From DASSQJ01 sp963726295 (GTDB lineage Bacteria > Actinomycetota > Actinomycetes > Actinomycetales > Dermatophilaceae): a DNA stretch of 64,000 bases. The stretch lies in assembly GCA_963726295.1 (NCBI GenBank), contig CAVSBW010000004.1, positions 1 through 64,000 of the forward strand, read 5' to 3'. The translations under genes and the position numbers were made by a program. The notes under the pieces are model-generated. The model did no database searches and was not told the origin of the DNA. It was given only the letters and a program-made list of their open reading frames with translations. Below are positions 37,136 to 48,312 of this stretch, piece by piece. The first letter of the stretch is position 1. Every line of letters begins with the position of its first letter.

Positions 37136-38503
37136 GTGAAGAGTGCCGTCGAGACCCTGAGCCCGACCCGGGTCAAGCTGATCGTCGAGGTCCCGTTCGA
37201 TGAGCTGAAGCCCATGCTCGACGAGGCCTACAAGACCATCGGCGCGCAGATCCAGGTGCCGGGCTTCCGGCGAGGCAAGGTGCCGAACCGCATCATCGAC
37301 CAGCGCATCGGTCGCGGCGCCGTGGTGCAGGAGGCCGTCAACGAGGCCCTCCCGAAGTTCTACGCCGAGGCCGTCGAGGCCGAGGACGTGCGCGCCATCG
37401 GCCAGCCCGACGTCGACGTCACCGCTGTGCCCCTCGAGGACGGCCAGGACCTCGAGTTCACGGTCGAGACCGACGTGCGTCCCGAGATCGAGCTCCCCGA
37501 GCTCGCCGGCATCGCCGTCGAGGTCGACACCGTCGAGGCCTCCGACGAGGACGTCGAGGAGCGCCTGACCGCGCTGCGCGAGCGGTTCGGCACGCTGACC
37601 GGTGTCGACCGCGCCGTCGAGGACGGCGACCACGTCTCGCTCGACCTGACCGCCAGCATCGAGGGCGAGGAGATCGACAGCGTCACGGGGGTCTCGTACG
37701 AGGTCGGCAGCGCCAACATGCTCGAGGGCATGGACGACGCCCTCGTCGGGATGCAGGCCGGCGAGAGCAAGGACTTCCAGGCCCCGCTCGCCGGTGGTGA
37801 CCGCGAGGGCCAGGTGGCCGACTGCACCGTGACCGTCCAGTCCGTCAAGGTGCGCGAGCTCCCCGAGCTGGACGACGAGTTCGCCCAGCTCGCGTCCGAG
37901 TTCGACACCCTCGAGGAGCTGCGCGCCGACGTCGTCACCCAGGCCGAGCAGGCCAAGCGCTACGAGCAGGGAGTGCAGGCGCGCGACCGGCTGCTCGAGA
38001 AGCTCCTCGAGATGGTCGAGATCGCGGTGCCCGACGGTGTCGTCGACGCCGAGGTGCACAACCACCTGGAGGGCGAGAATCGCCTCGAGGACGACGAACA
38101 CCGCGCCGAGGTCGACGAGTCGACCCGCCAGGCCCTCAAGGCCCAGTTCCTCCTCGACGCCATCGCCGAGAAGCTCGATGTCAAGGTCGAGCAGCCCGAG
38201 CTCATCGAGTACCTCGTCATGAGCGCGCAGCAGTACGGCATGGACCCGAACCAGTTCGCCCAGGCCCTCGACCAGCAGGGCCAGGTGCCCGCGATGGTCC
38301 AGGAGGTCGCGCGCCGAAAGGCGCTCGCCGCCGTCCTCGACGACGCCGTGGTCACCGACAGCGCGGGCGACGCCGTCGACCTCGATGCGCTCGTGCCCGA
38401 CGCCGAGGAGGCCGAGCCGGTCGCCGAGGCCGACACGGTTGACGCTGACGTGGTTGACGCCGACGTGGTCGACGCCGACGAGGCGGAGGACGCCCGGGCC
38501 TGA
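37136..38503 (+). CDS. tig: trigger factor (ribosome-associated chaperone)
   Basis: A 455-residue peptidyl-prolyl isomerase and chaperone that meets nascent chains at the ribosome exit. The N-terminal ribosome-binding domain has VPGFRRGKVPNRIID (canonical GFRxGKxP at about residues 42-49). A central FKBP-like domain (about 150-245) is followed by a helical C-domain. The tail is acidic and carries three tandem 15-bp repeats (38438-38482) encoding VDADV, VDADV and VDADE. The start is GTG 37136. 278 bp of non-coding DNA upstream presumably hold its promoter. Location before clpP1-clpP2-clpX is typical, although two genes intervene here. Confidence 0.95.
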   Translation: MKSAVETLSPTRVKLIVEVPFDELKPMLDEAYKTIGAQIQVPGFRRGKVPNRIIDQRIGRGAVVQEAVNEALPKFYAEAVEAEDVRAIGQPDVDVTAVPLEDGQDLEFTVETDVRPEIELPELAGIAVEVDTVEASDEDVEERLTALRERFGTLTGVDRAVEDGDHVSLDLTASIEGEEIDSVTGVSYEVGSANMLEGMDDALVGMQAGESKDFQAPLAGGDREGQVADCTVTVQSVKVRELPELDDEFAQLASEFDTLEELRADVVTQAEQAKRYEQGVQARDRLLEKLLEMVEIAVPDGVVDAEVHNHLEGENRLEDDEHRAEVDESTRQALKAQFLLDAIAEKLDVKVEQPELIEYLVMSAQQYGMDPNQFAQALDQQGQVPAMVQEVARRKALAAVLDDAVVTDSAGDAVDLDALVPDAEEAEPVAEADTVDADVVDADVVDADEAEDARA

Positions 38504-38517
38504 TCTCCCGCAGCACC

Positions 38518-38554
38518 CCGGTGCCGCGGCTCCCCTCGGGGGCCGCGGCACCGG
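38518..38554. terminator. bidirectional hairpin between tig and lacI-type gene
   Basis: CCGGTGCCGCGGC at 38518-38530 pairs perfectly with its complement at 38542-38554, with an inner CCCC/GGGG extension. It lies 15 bp after tig and 17 bp after the convergent regulator stop. Confidence 0.8.
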
Positions 38555-38570
38555 CGCGTTCAGGACGCGT

Positions 38571-39635
38571 TCACCGCGGGGGTGGTGCGGTGGTCGTCCC
38601 GACCCTGAGGGTCACGTCGAAGGGCTCGTCCTGGACGTCCTCCCCGGCGAGGGCGCGCTGCACGAGCCGACCGAGAGCTCGGCCCTTCTCCCCACCGGGC
38701 TGCAGCACCGTCGTGAGGGTGTGGTCGAGCCAGGGGAGGTCGACTCCGTCGAACCCCGTGACGGACAAGTCGTCCGGGACGCGAAGCCCGAACGACGCAG
38801 CGGCTCGCACGGCCCCCGCCGCGAGGAGGTCGGCCTGGGCGACGACGGCCGTCGGGCGGCGCTCTGGGGGGACGTCGAGGAGCAGCCGCGTGGCACGCTC
38901 GCCCGCGCCGACGCTGAGCTCGTCGGCCTGCACGGCGGGCGCCTCCCCGCCGACCACGTCGAGGAAGCCGCGCAGCCGGCCGGCGGCGTCCGGGTAGGCG
39001 GCCCCGTCGGCGTCGTCGCGACCGACCGCTTGCACGGTGGCCCCGGGGGAGAGGTGCATCGACAGGTGCGCCACCCGGGTGTGGCCCAGGTCGAGCACGT
39101 GCCGCGTGGTCAGCGCGATGGCGGCCTGCTCGTCGGTGAGGACGTGGTGCACGCGGGGGTCGAGCGGGGCGCCGCTGCCGACCATCGGCACGCCGCGGGC
39201 ATCGAGGTGGCCGACGAGGGGGTTGTCCGACAACCCGCACAGGGGGAAGACGGCGGCGTCCACGGCCTGGGTCGCGAGCTGGGCCACCGCACGGACCGGG
39301 TCGTCCGCGGGCTGGGCGACGAGGAGCATCGTCCGGCCGAGGGCGTCGAGCTCGCCGGACAGCCCGTCGAGGACCGCGAGGGCGAACGGGTCGCGGAAGG
39401 CCAGGCGCAGCGGTGCCTCGACCACGACCGCCACCGTGCCGACCCGGCCCTGTCGCAGCGAGGACGCAGTGGGGTCGGGGCCGCTGAACCCGAGCTCGCG
39501 GGCGGCCGCGCGCACCCGGTCGGCCGTGGCGTCGGCCACCGGCCCCTTTCCGCTGAAGACGAGGGACGCCGTGGACGTCGACACCCGTGCGCGCTCGGCG
39601 ACGTCCCGCAGGGTCGGGCGGCGGGCCCGGCTCAC
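38571..39635 (-). CDS. LacI-family transcriptional regulator
   Basis: A 354-residue repressor. The N-terminal HTH and hinge have PTLRDVAERARVSTSTAS and a hinge AARELGFSGPDP. The periplasmic-binding-like effector domain runs from about residue 65 (VAVVVEAPLRLAF). The C-terminal part contains VTGFDGVDLPWLDHTLTTV, the usual LacI fold end. The start is GTG 39635 behind GGGGAGC. It diverges from an MFS gene across a space containing a perfect palindrome, so local control of that gene and autoregulation are likely. The effector is unknown. Confidence 0.93.
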   Translation of the reverse strand: MSRARRPTLRDVAERARVSTSTASLVFSGKGPVADATADRVRAAARELGFSGPDPTASSLRQGRVGTVAVVVEAPLRLAFRDPFALAVLDGLSGELDALGRTMLLVAQPADDPVRAVAQLATQAVDAAVFPLCGLSDNPLVGHLDARGVPMVGSGAPLDPRVHHVLTDEQAAIALTTRHVLDLGHTRVAHLSMHLSPGATVQAVGRDDADGAAYPDAAGRLRGFLDVVGGEAPAVQADELSVGAGERATRLLLDVPPERRPTAVVAQADLLAAGAVRAAASFGLRVPDDLSVTGFDGVDLPWLDHTLTTVLQPGGEKGRALGRLVQRALAGEDVQDEPFDVTLRVGTTTAPPPR

Positions 39636-39717
39636 GCGGTGGCTCCCCGGTGGCGGCCGTCGACGATCGAGGGGCCGGGCCCGGTTTGACGCTCCGAGGT
39701 CATGCGGGACACAATAT

Positions 39718-39743
39718 CGAATCGATTCGATCGAATCGATTCG
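39718..39743. promoter_or_regulatory. candidate LacI operator: perfect 26-bp palindrome
   Basis: Two copies of the palindrome GAATCGATTC (39719-39728 region and 39733-39742), 14 bp apart, combine into a single 26-bp perfect palindrome centred at 39730.5. It is AT-richer than its surroundings and lies between the divergent lacI-type and MFS starts, 83 and 42 bp away. Confidence 0.8.
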
Positions 39744-39784
39744 GCCACGTCGTAGCATTCCGTCACACCACCACCGAGGACCAC

Positions 39785-41062
39785 GTGAGCACCCTGATGA
39801 CCACCCCACCGACGAGCATGCCGCGGGAGCGCCTCACCCGTGCCCGGCTGGCCGTCTTCGTCGTGTTCGCGCTCGCCGGCGTGGTGTTCGCGTCGTGGGC
39901 GTCCCGCATCGTCGACACGAAGGCCGCCCTCGACCTCACACCCGGAGAGCTCGGCACGACGCTCCTCGCCGTGAGTGTCGGGTCGATCCTCGGCCTGCCG
40001 CTCGCGGGGCGGGTCAGCGACCGCCTGGGTGCCGCCCGCACCGTCGCCCTCGGCATGGCCGTGTCGCTCGTCGGGCTCGTGGTCGTCGGTGCCGTCGTGG
40101 ACGCCCGGGGCTCGCGGCTGCTCGTCATGGCGGGGCTCTTCCTCACGGGCCTCGGTGTCGGGGTCTGGGACGTGGCGATGAACCTCGAGGGCGCCACGGT
40201 CGAGCGACTGCTCGACGTGTCGGTGATGCCGCGCTTCCACGCGGCGTTCAGCGGCGGCACGGTGCTCGCCGCGCTCGTCGGCTCGGCGATGTCGTGGGCC
40301 GGGGTCCCGCTCCTCGTGCACTTCGGGGCCACGGCCGTGCTCGCCGCGGTGCTCGCCGCCTGGGCGCTGCGGTCGTTCCTGCCCCGCACGGTCGGGGAGG
40401 CCTTGGACGCCGACGACGCCACCGGAGAGGCTCCGGCCCCCGCCGGGCGACCGCGCTCGGCATGGCTCGAGCCGCGCACCCTGCTCATCGGGATCGTCGT
40501 CTTCACCGCCGCCTTCACCGAGGGCACGGCCAACGACTGGCTGGCCGTCGCCCTGTCGGACGGGCACGACCTCCCCGAGTGGGTGGGCATCCTGGGCTTC
40601 GCCACCTTCCTCATCTTCATGACCGTGGGCCGGGTCGTGGGCACTGTGGTGCTCGACCGCTTCGGCAGGGTGCCGGTCCTGCGGGTCAGCTTCCTCCTCG
40701 CCGTCGTCGGTGCGGTGCTGGTCGTGTGGGGAGGCGCGGCCCTGGCCTTCGTCGGTGCGGCGGTGTGGGGCGTCGGTGCCGCCCTCGGCTTCCCCGTCGG
40801 GATCAGCGCCTCCGCCGACGACCCGGCCCGGGCCGCCGCGCGGATGTCGGTCGTCGCGACGATCGGGTACGGCGCCTTCCTCGCGGGACCGCCGCTGCTC
40901 GGCTACCTCGGCGACCACGTCGGCGTGCTGCACTCGCTGCTCGTCGTCGGGGCACTGGCCCTGCTGGCCCTCGCGGTGGCGCCGTCGGTCCGTGAGCCCG
41001 GCGGTGTGCCGCGCGACACCGCCCGGGCCCGAGCCGCCGCGCAGGTCGACACCCAGGTCTGA
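39785..41062 (+). CDS. MFS transporter under LacI-type control
   Basis: A 425-residue, 12-segment major facilitator. Helix 1 has FVVFALAGVVFASWASRI, motif A-like GRVSDRLGAARTVALG follows helix 2, and there are a central hydrophilic loop (about residues 200-225) and VGRVVGTVVLDRFGRVPVLR in the second half. The layout resembles the FucP/YbjJ-like sugar or metabolite group rather than drug exporters. The start is GTG 39785 (GAGGA 4 bp upstream); ATG 39797 is an alternative. The palindrome 42 bp upstream suggests repression by the neighbouring LacI protein, and with it a carbohydrate-type substrate. Confidence 0.87.
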   Translation: MSTLMTTPPTSMPRERLTRARLAVFVVFALAGVVFASWASRIVDTKAALDLTPGELGTTLLAVSVGSILGLPLAGRVSDRLGAARTVALGMAVSLVGLVVVGAVVDARGSRLLVMAGLFLTGLGVGVWDVAMNLEGATVERLLDVSVMPRFHAAFSGGTVLAALVGSAMSWAGVPLLVHFGATAVLAAVLAAWALRSFLPRTVGEALDADDATGEAPAPAGRPRSAWLEPRTLLIGIVVFTAAFTEGTANDWLAVALSDGHDLPEWVGILGFATFLIFMTVGRVVGTVVLDRFGRVPVLRVSFLLAVVGAVLVVWGGAALAFVGAAVWGVGAALGFPVGISASADDPARAAARMSVVATIGYGAFLAGPPLLGYLGDHVGVLHSLLVVGALALLALAVAPSVREPGGVPRDTARARAAAQVDTQV

Positions 41063-41185
41063 GACCCGGCCATCGACCGACCTCTCGGGGACGTGGGTGA
41101 AGATCGTCGCGCCGACGTCGTTCCCCACGCACGTCCGCGGGGACGGGGGTCGTGGAGGGGTCCGGATGTCCGTGCCGGGCAGTCG

Positions 41186-41202
41186 TTGTGCTCAGGGCGA
41201 AC
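41186..41202 (+). promoter_or_regulatory. candidate ClgR site upstream of clpP1
   Basis: TGCTCAGGGCGAAC resembles the actinobacterial ClgR motif (CGCT-N4-GCG core), with one mismatch in the first half-site. It is ~100 bp before clpP1. ClgR activates clpP1P2 in related genera; this assignment is by eye only. Confidence 0.3.
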
Positions 41203-41294
41203 ACGGCGCGGGCGGGGGAGTGAGGCACATGGACCGCGCGTTAGGGTCACTGACAGCAGCAGGACCACCCCGAACACGGCAGGAGCGACCCAGC

Positions 41295-41921
41295 GTGACC
41301 AGCAGCGAGATCGTCGCCGCGGGCGAGGGCCAGAAGGCCGGCCTCGACGACAACATCTACAACCGGCTCCTCAAGGAGCGGATCATCTTCCTCGGGTCCG
41401 ACGTGCGCGACGACAACGCGAACGCGATCTGCGCCCAGATGCTCCTCCTCGCCGCGGAGGACCCCGAGAAGGACATCTGGCTCTACATCAACAGCCCGGG
41501 TGGTTCGGTGACCGCCGGCATGGCGATCTTCGACACCATGCAGTGGGTTCCCAACGACGTCGCCACGGTGGCCATGGGCATGGCCGCCTCCATGGGGCAG
41601 TTCCTCCTGTCGGCGGGTACGCCCGGCAAGCGCTACGCCACGCCGCACGCGCGGGTGATGATGCACCAGCCGTCCGGCGGAATCGGCGGCACGGCCTCCG
41701 ACATCAAGATCCAGGCCGAGCAGCTCATCCACATCAAGAAGCAGATGGCCGCGCTCATCGCCGAGCACACGGGGCAGACCGAGGACCAGATCGAGCAGGA
41801 CTCCGACCGCGACCGCTGGTTCACCGCGGCCGAGGCCAAGGAGTACGGCTTCGTCGACCACGTCATCACCCGGGCCGACATGGCCGGCCGCGCCAGCGAC
41901 AACCCGGTCACCTCCGACTGA
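41295..41921 (+). CDS. clpP1: ATP-dependent Clp protease proteolytic subunit 1
   Basis: A 208-residue serine peptidase. Catalytic residues are Ser99 in MGMAASMGQ, His124 in VMMHQPSGG and Asp in the DSDRDRWF block. The handle region IKIQAEQLIHIKKQM is intact. It forms mixed tetradecamers with ClpP2 and degrades substrates unfolded by ClpX or ClpC. The start is GTG 41295 with CAGGAGCGA upstream. clpP2 starts 30 bp downstream, so the two are co-transcribed. Confidence 0.95.
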   Translation: MTSSEIVAAGEGQKAGLDDNIYNRLLKERIIFLGSDVRDDNANAICAQMLLLAAEDPEKDIWLYINSPGGSVTAGMAIFDTMQWVPNDVATVAMGMAASMGQFLLSAGTPGKRYATPHARVMMHQPSGGIGGTASDIKIQAEQLIHIKKQMAALIAEHTGQTEDQIEQDSDRDRWFTAAEAKEYGFVDHVITRADMAGRASDNPVTSD

Positions 41922-41951
41922 CCCCGGCCGCCCACGACGCGAGAGAGAGAC

Positions 41952-42596
41952 ATGAACGCTGACATCACCGGCCGGCTGCACCAGCCCGCCCCCAGCAGCC
42001 GCTACATCATGCCGCAGTTCGAGGAGCGCACCTCGTACGGCATGAAGCGGCTCGACCCCTACACGAAGCTGTTCGAGGACCGGATCATCTTCCTCGGCGT
42101 GCAGGTCGACGACGCCTCCGCAGACGACGTCATCGCCCAGCTCATCGTGCTGGAGTCACAGGACCCCGACCGCGACATCCTCATGTACATCAACAGCCCG
42201 GGCGGTTCGTTCACCGCGATGACCGCGATCTACGACACGATGCAGTACGTCCGCCCCGACGTGCAGACCTACTGCATCGGCCAGGCCGCCTCCGCGGCCG
42301 CCGTCCTCCTCGGTGCCGGCGCGCCCGGCAAGCGCTTCGCCCTGCCGAACGCCCGGGTGCTCATCCACCAGCCCGCGATCGAGGGCACCGGGGGCATGGC
42401 CTCCGACCTCGAGATCCACGCCAACGAGATCATCCGGATGCGTGAGTGGCTCGAGGAGACGATCGCCAAGCACAGCAACAAGGACGTCGCGGACGTCCGC
42501 AAGGACATCGAGCGCGACAAGATCCTCTCCGCTGCGGGCGCCAAGGAGTACGGCCTGATCGACGAGGTGCTGGCCTCGCGGAAGGCCTCCGCCTGA
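41952..42596 (+). CDS. clpP2: ATP-dependent Clp protease proteolytic subunit 2
   Basis: A 214-residue serine peptidase, paralogue of ClpP1. It has Ser114 in IGQAASAAAVLL, His139 in VLIHQPAIEG and Asp in DIERDKILSA. The N-terminus is longer (about 35 residues with SSRYIMPQFEERTSYG), as in actinobacterial ClpP2, and this subunit usually docks the ATPase. The start is ATG 41952 after a GA-rich GAGAGAGA stretch. A strong hairpin separates it from clpX. Confidence 0.95.
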   Translation: MNADITGRLHQPAPSSRYIMPQFEERTSYGMKRLDPYTKLFEDRIIFLGVQVDDASADDVIAQLIVLESQDPDRDILMYINSPGGSFTAMTAIYDTMQYVRPDVQTYCIGQAASAAAVLLGAGAPGKRFALPNARVLIHQPAIEGTGGMASDLEIHANEIIRMREWLEETIAKHSNKDVADVRKDIERDKILSAAGAKEYGLIDEVLASRKASA

Positions 42597-42615
42597 CGGG
42601 AGGCCACCGGCACGA

Positions 42616-42650
42616 CGGATGCCGCCCGCCCGTGTGGCGGGCGGCATCCG
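42616..42650 (+). terminator. strong hairpin between clpP2 and clpX
   Basis: Perfect 15-bp arms (42616-42630 and 42636-42650) around a 5-nt CGTGT loop, 20 bp after the clpP2 stop. It implies at least partial termination and a separate clpX promoter in 42651-42811. Confidence 0.85.
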
Positions 42651-42811
42651 CGCGTCCGGGCGCGGAGTGCCGGCGAGGACGCCCACGGCCTCGTTGCGCT
42701 GAGAGAGAACAGGCACGACGCGCCGCGCCCGAGCGGGCTTGAATGGATGCGTCCCGACGCGCTGACAGGTAGCGTCGGGCACGTTGCTCCAGCCGATGAA
42801 AGGGTGTGCTC

Positions 42812-44098
<1,287 letters not shown>

Positions 44099-44184
44099 CC
44101 ACGGCACCGCTGGACGGCGACCGCGCCGTCCGCTGGGGCGGCGGGCTCCGCCGCGTCCACGACCACCTGAGGCAGGCCCGGACC

Positions 44185-44219
44185 GGGTCGGCCACGGAGT
44201 CGGGCCCCCGGGCCGACCC
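44185..44219. terminator. bidirectional hairpin after clpX
   Basis: GGGTCGGCC at 44185-44193 and GGCCGACCC at 44211-44219 are perfect complements, lying between clpX and the convergent DUF58/MoxR cluster. Confidence 0.65.
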
Positions 44220-44234
44220 GCCCACGCACACGCC

Positions 44235-44762
44235 CTAGCGGCGCCAGCCGCGCTGGTACGGCGCCCGCAGGAGGATGAGGAGCACCGCCAGGGCCCCGGC
44301 AGACGCCGGCACGAGCCAGGCCGCCCACGAGTCGGGGGTGCTTCCCGCGAGAGCCCCGAGCACCCCGGCGAGCACCGCGAGGGACCCCAGCAGCCCGAAT
44401 GCGGTGCTCGTGCGGGCCGCCGTTTCGCGGGGGAGCGGCGCCCGGGGTGGCCAGGCGGCGAGCAGGCCGAGGCAGAGGTGGGACGCCAGCACGGCGAGCG
44501 CCACGAGCACCGCCGCTGCCCAGTCGATCCCGGTGCGGGTCCCGTTGATGGCCAGCGTGTACGCGCCGACCTGGGTCAGCACCAACCCGTGCGGCGCCCA
44601 TCCCTCGGGCAGGAAAGCGCTCCGCACGGTGAGACCCAGGAGGAGCGGGACGACGACGAGGAGGCTGTCGGGGCTGGTCGCGGCCACGACGAGTGCGACG
44701 ACGGCCCCGGCCGCGGACACGACGGCCACGGCGAGACGGCGCCAGCGGGTCGCGGCGATCAT
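44235..44762 (-). CDS. small membrane protein of the MoxR/DUF58 cluster
   Basis: A 175-residue protein with about five hydrophobic segments separated by very short loops (LAVAVVSAAGAVVALVVAA; LLVVVPLLLGLTV; AAVLVALAVLASHLCLGLL; STAFGLLGSLAVLAGVLGAL; AGALAVLLILL). No recognised domain. The start is ATG 44762, overlapping the DUF58 stop by 4 bp. It is the last gene of the operon and probably a membrane partner of the DUF58 protein. Confidence 0.8.
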   Translation of the reverse strand: MIAATRWRRLAVAVVSAAGAVVALVVAATSPDSLLVVVPLLLGLTVRSAFLPEGWAPHGLVLTQVGAYTLAINGTRTGIDWAAAVLVALAVLASHLCLGLLAAWPPRAPLPRETAARTSTAFGLLGSLAVLAGVLGALAGSTPDSWAAWLVPASAGALAVLLILLRAPYQRGWRR

Positions 44763-46098
44763 CGGGGCACCACCGTCCCCGACCGGGCCCGGCGGCCCAG
44801 CGCGCGCAGCACCGCATCGAGCGACCCGGGCCCGACCCAGCGCACCACCGGCACGCCGGCCGACTCGCACCGGGACTGCTCCAGGCCGCGCTCGGCGAGG
44901 CGCATCCGCCACGCCACCCGCGCCGTCTCGACCGGCAGCTTCGGGGCCAGGGCGGCGAGCACGTCAGGGGGCGGCTCGCGGTCGAGCAGGGCCTCCGGCA
45001 GGGTGTCGACGACGATCACGTGGTGTCCGCTGCGGCTGAGCTGGATGGCGTGCCCGAGCACGTCGCGTTCGAGCACCGGCGACAGGACCACGACGACCGC
45101 ACCGGGGCGCACGGTGCGGGCGAGCCGGGCACGCATGGACCGGACCCGACGGACCGTGCCGACCCCGGGCTCGGTGAGGGCGAGGGTTCCGAGCAGTCGG
45201 TGGAGGTGCTGCCGGCCGCCCAGGGCCGGCACCTCGCGGGTGGTGGCGGCGTGGACGCTGAGGCCGACGCGGTCGCCGGCGCGCAGGTAGTGGGCGGCCA
45301 GCGCCCCCGCCACGGCGACCCCGATGTCAACGCTGCCCCGGGTGGGACCCGAGGCGTCGTCAGGACCGTGGGCGTCGGAGGAGGCGTCGAGCAGGAGCCG
45401 CACCTCGGTGTCGTGGTCGGCGTACGTGGTGGTGACGTGCAGCGTCCCCGTGCGCAGCGACACGGGCCAGTGGATGCGGCGCAGCCGGTCCCCGACCTGG
45501 AACGGACGGATGTCCGAGAGCTCGCTGCCCTCGCCCGCACGTGCCGAGCGATGGCTCCCGACGAGGCCGATCGGGTGGGGGAGCGGCGCGCTCGAGGAGA
45601 ACGTGTCGGGCTTCGGCAGCGCCGCCACCTGGCAGGAGAGGGTCTCCTCGGGCTGCCACACCCAGTCGGCGAGGCCACCGTAGGCCGCGACCTGCGCCGG
45701 GCCGAGCCGGTGCGGGCCCCAGCGGCGCGCAGTGGCGTCGACGGCCACCGAGACCGCGCTGCCCGCCCCCGCGGCGGCTGCCACGTGCCCGTGCGACGGT
45801 GTCGTGTCCAGCCCGTCGTCGGAGGGGAGGATGGCGACGAGGTCGCGCAGCCCGGGAACTGCCTCGACGTCCACCTGCCAGGCCACGGTGGCGCCGACCG
45901 CCGCCACCGGGGTCGGTCGTCGTGCCGAGATGTGCGGCCGCCGGGTCGGTCGCACGAGCGCCGCCCACACGGCCGCCGCGAGGAGCGGCACGGCGACGAC
46001 CGCGACCCCACCGGCGCCCGAGATCGCAGCCATCACCGCGGCTGCGACGCCGACGACCACGGCGCGGGTCAGCGCCGGGGTCGGGTGCCAGCTCCCGC

Positions 46099-46102
<4 letters not shown>
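44759..46102 (-). CDS. DUF58 domain protein (von Willebrand-A-like)
   Basis: A 447-residue protein with two N-terminal membrane segments (about residues 10-45), a beta-rich middle, and the DUF58 signature SDIRPFQVGDRLRRIHWPVSLRTG. A vWA-like domain follows with VRLLLDASSD. DUF58 proteins pair with MoxR ATPases, which act as chaperones assembling or activating the vWA protein, often in envelope or stress functions. The start overlaps the moxR stop by 4 bp. Target unknown. Confidence 0.9.
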
Positions 46103-47061
<959 letters not shown>

Positions 47062-47074
47062 GGGTGTCCTCCGG

Positions 47075-47518
47075 TCAGGGTCGGTCGAGCTCGGTGAGCA
47101 GGCGGTCCACCTCGGCGACGGTCAGCCGCCTCGGCGGTCCGGCGAGATAGTCGTCGAGGGCGGATGACGGGGCCACCCCCTCGGAGTACGCCCGCCGACG
47201 GGTCGCCCGTCCCGAGGCGACGTGCCGGAACCAGTGCTGGAGCCGCGCCGGGCTGTCGGGGTGCCGAGCCTCCGCGTCGACGAGTGATGCCAGGGTGCCC
47301 ATCCGACCCTCGTACTCGACGGCGGCGTCCGCCCGGGTTCCCCACGTCCAGTCGGAGCGGCTGGGTCGCGCCACCCCGATCAGCCGGTAGGCGGCCACGG
47401 CGAGCACGAGCGCGGCAGCGGCGGCGAGGACCACCGGGCCACGCAGGAGGGTGAGGGCGAGCACGATGACGGCCCCGCCGACGAGGAGCAGCCGTCGCCG
47501 CCTCGGGTCAGCCACCAC
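47075..47518 (-). CDS. hypothetical membrane protein upstream of moxR
   Basis: A 147-residue protein. A basic N-terminus (ADPRRRR) is followed by two membrane segments (LLLVGGAVIVLALTLL; VVLAAAAALVLAVAAYRLIG) and a soluble helical C-terminus (LASLVDAEARHP; LTVAEVDRLLTELDRP). No known domain. The start is one of several consecutive GTG codons (47515, 47518 or 47521). It overlaps the DUF4129 gene end and lies 13 bp before moxR. Such small orfs recur in DUF4129/MoxR clusters. Confidence 0.8.
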   Translation of the reverse strand: MVADPRRRRLLLVGGAVIVLALTLLRGPVVLAAAAALVLAVAAYRLIGVARPSRSDWTWGTRADAAVEYEGRMGTLASLVDAEARHPDSPARLQHWFRHVASGRATRRRAYSEGVAPSSALDDYLAGPPRRLTVAEVDRLLTELDRP

Positions 47519-48254
47519 CACCGCCACCTCGGCTCTCGGCGAGCCCGAGCTGGCGCTCGAGCTCGGCGTCGATCCGCCGCATGGCCTCCTCGGCCCGGCC
47601 CCGGTCGGTCTCGGTGAGCTCGTGGGGACTGTAGCGCGCCTCGCGGAACAGCGCCGCCAGCTCCTCCAGGGTGTCAGCGGGGACGTCGTGGCTGCGCAGC
47701 GTCGCGAGGACGACCTCCGTGGAGGTGCGAGACCGCAGGAGCGGGACGCCGGCGATCGCGATGCTCGCCTCGAGCCGGGCCCAGGCGGCCACGATCCCCT
47801 CCCGGGGGGTCCCGGAGCCGAGGGCGGCGAGGCGCTCGAGCTGGTCGGCGAGGACCGCGGCGGGCACCACGTGCGTGGCCCGGGCGTCCTCGGGCGGGGG
47901 GATGCTCCGCCCTCGCCAGACCCGCAGCAGCGCCCGGACGACGACGACCGCGAGGAGGATGGCGGCGGCGGCGATGACGCCGACGAGCGACCACCCGAGG
48001 ACGGCCGCGAGTCGGGGGTCGATGGTCGCCGCCGAGTAGCTGATGTCCCGGTCGAAGACGGTCCCCAGGCGGTTCTGCACCCCCTCGTCCGCCGGCCCGC
48101 CCCTGAAGTCGTCGCCCGTACGGAGGCCGGGGAGGACCTCCGCGGGGCGGGGTGCGGCCGCCGCCCAGACGACGAGGAGGGCGGCCAGCCCGGCGGTGCC
48201 GGCCAGGATCGCGCGGCCGTGGGAGGCGGCGCGGGCGGTCGGTCGTGGGGACAC
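47508..48254 (-). CDS. DUF4129 domain membrane protein
   Basis: A 248-residue protein. It has an N-terminal membrane segment (ILAGTAGLAALLVVWAAAA), a short extracytoplasmic part (~60 residues), a second segment (LGWSLVGVIAAAAILLAVVVV) and a C-terminal cytoplasmic DUF4129 domain with IVAAWARLEASIAIAG and LAALFREARYSPHELTE. A poly-Gly end follows (GGGGGG). DUF4129 proteins accompany MoxR/DUF58 systems. The start is GTG 48254; the frame upstream is antisense to the peptidase gene. It is the first gene of the operon. Confidence 0.87.
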   Translation of the reverse strand: MSPRPTARAASHGRAILAGTAGLAALLVVWAAAAPRPAEVLPGLRTGDDFRGGPADEGVQNRLGTVFDRDISYSAATIDPRLAAVLGWSLVGVIAAAAILLAVVVVRALLRVWRGRSIPPPEDARATHVVPAAVLADQLERLAALGSGTPREGIVAAWARLEASIAIAGVPLLRSRTSTEVVLATLRSHDVPADTLEELAALFREARYSPHELTETDRGRAEEAMRRIDAELERQLGLAESRGGGGGG

Positions 48255-48312
48255 GGGATCATCAAAGCAGACGGTGCTGGCGTGATCATCCTCCTGTGGC
48301 CACGATGGGGGC

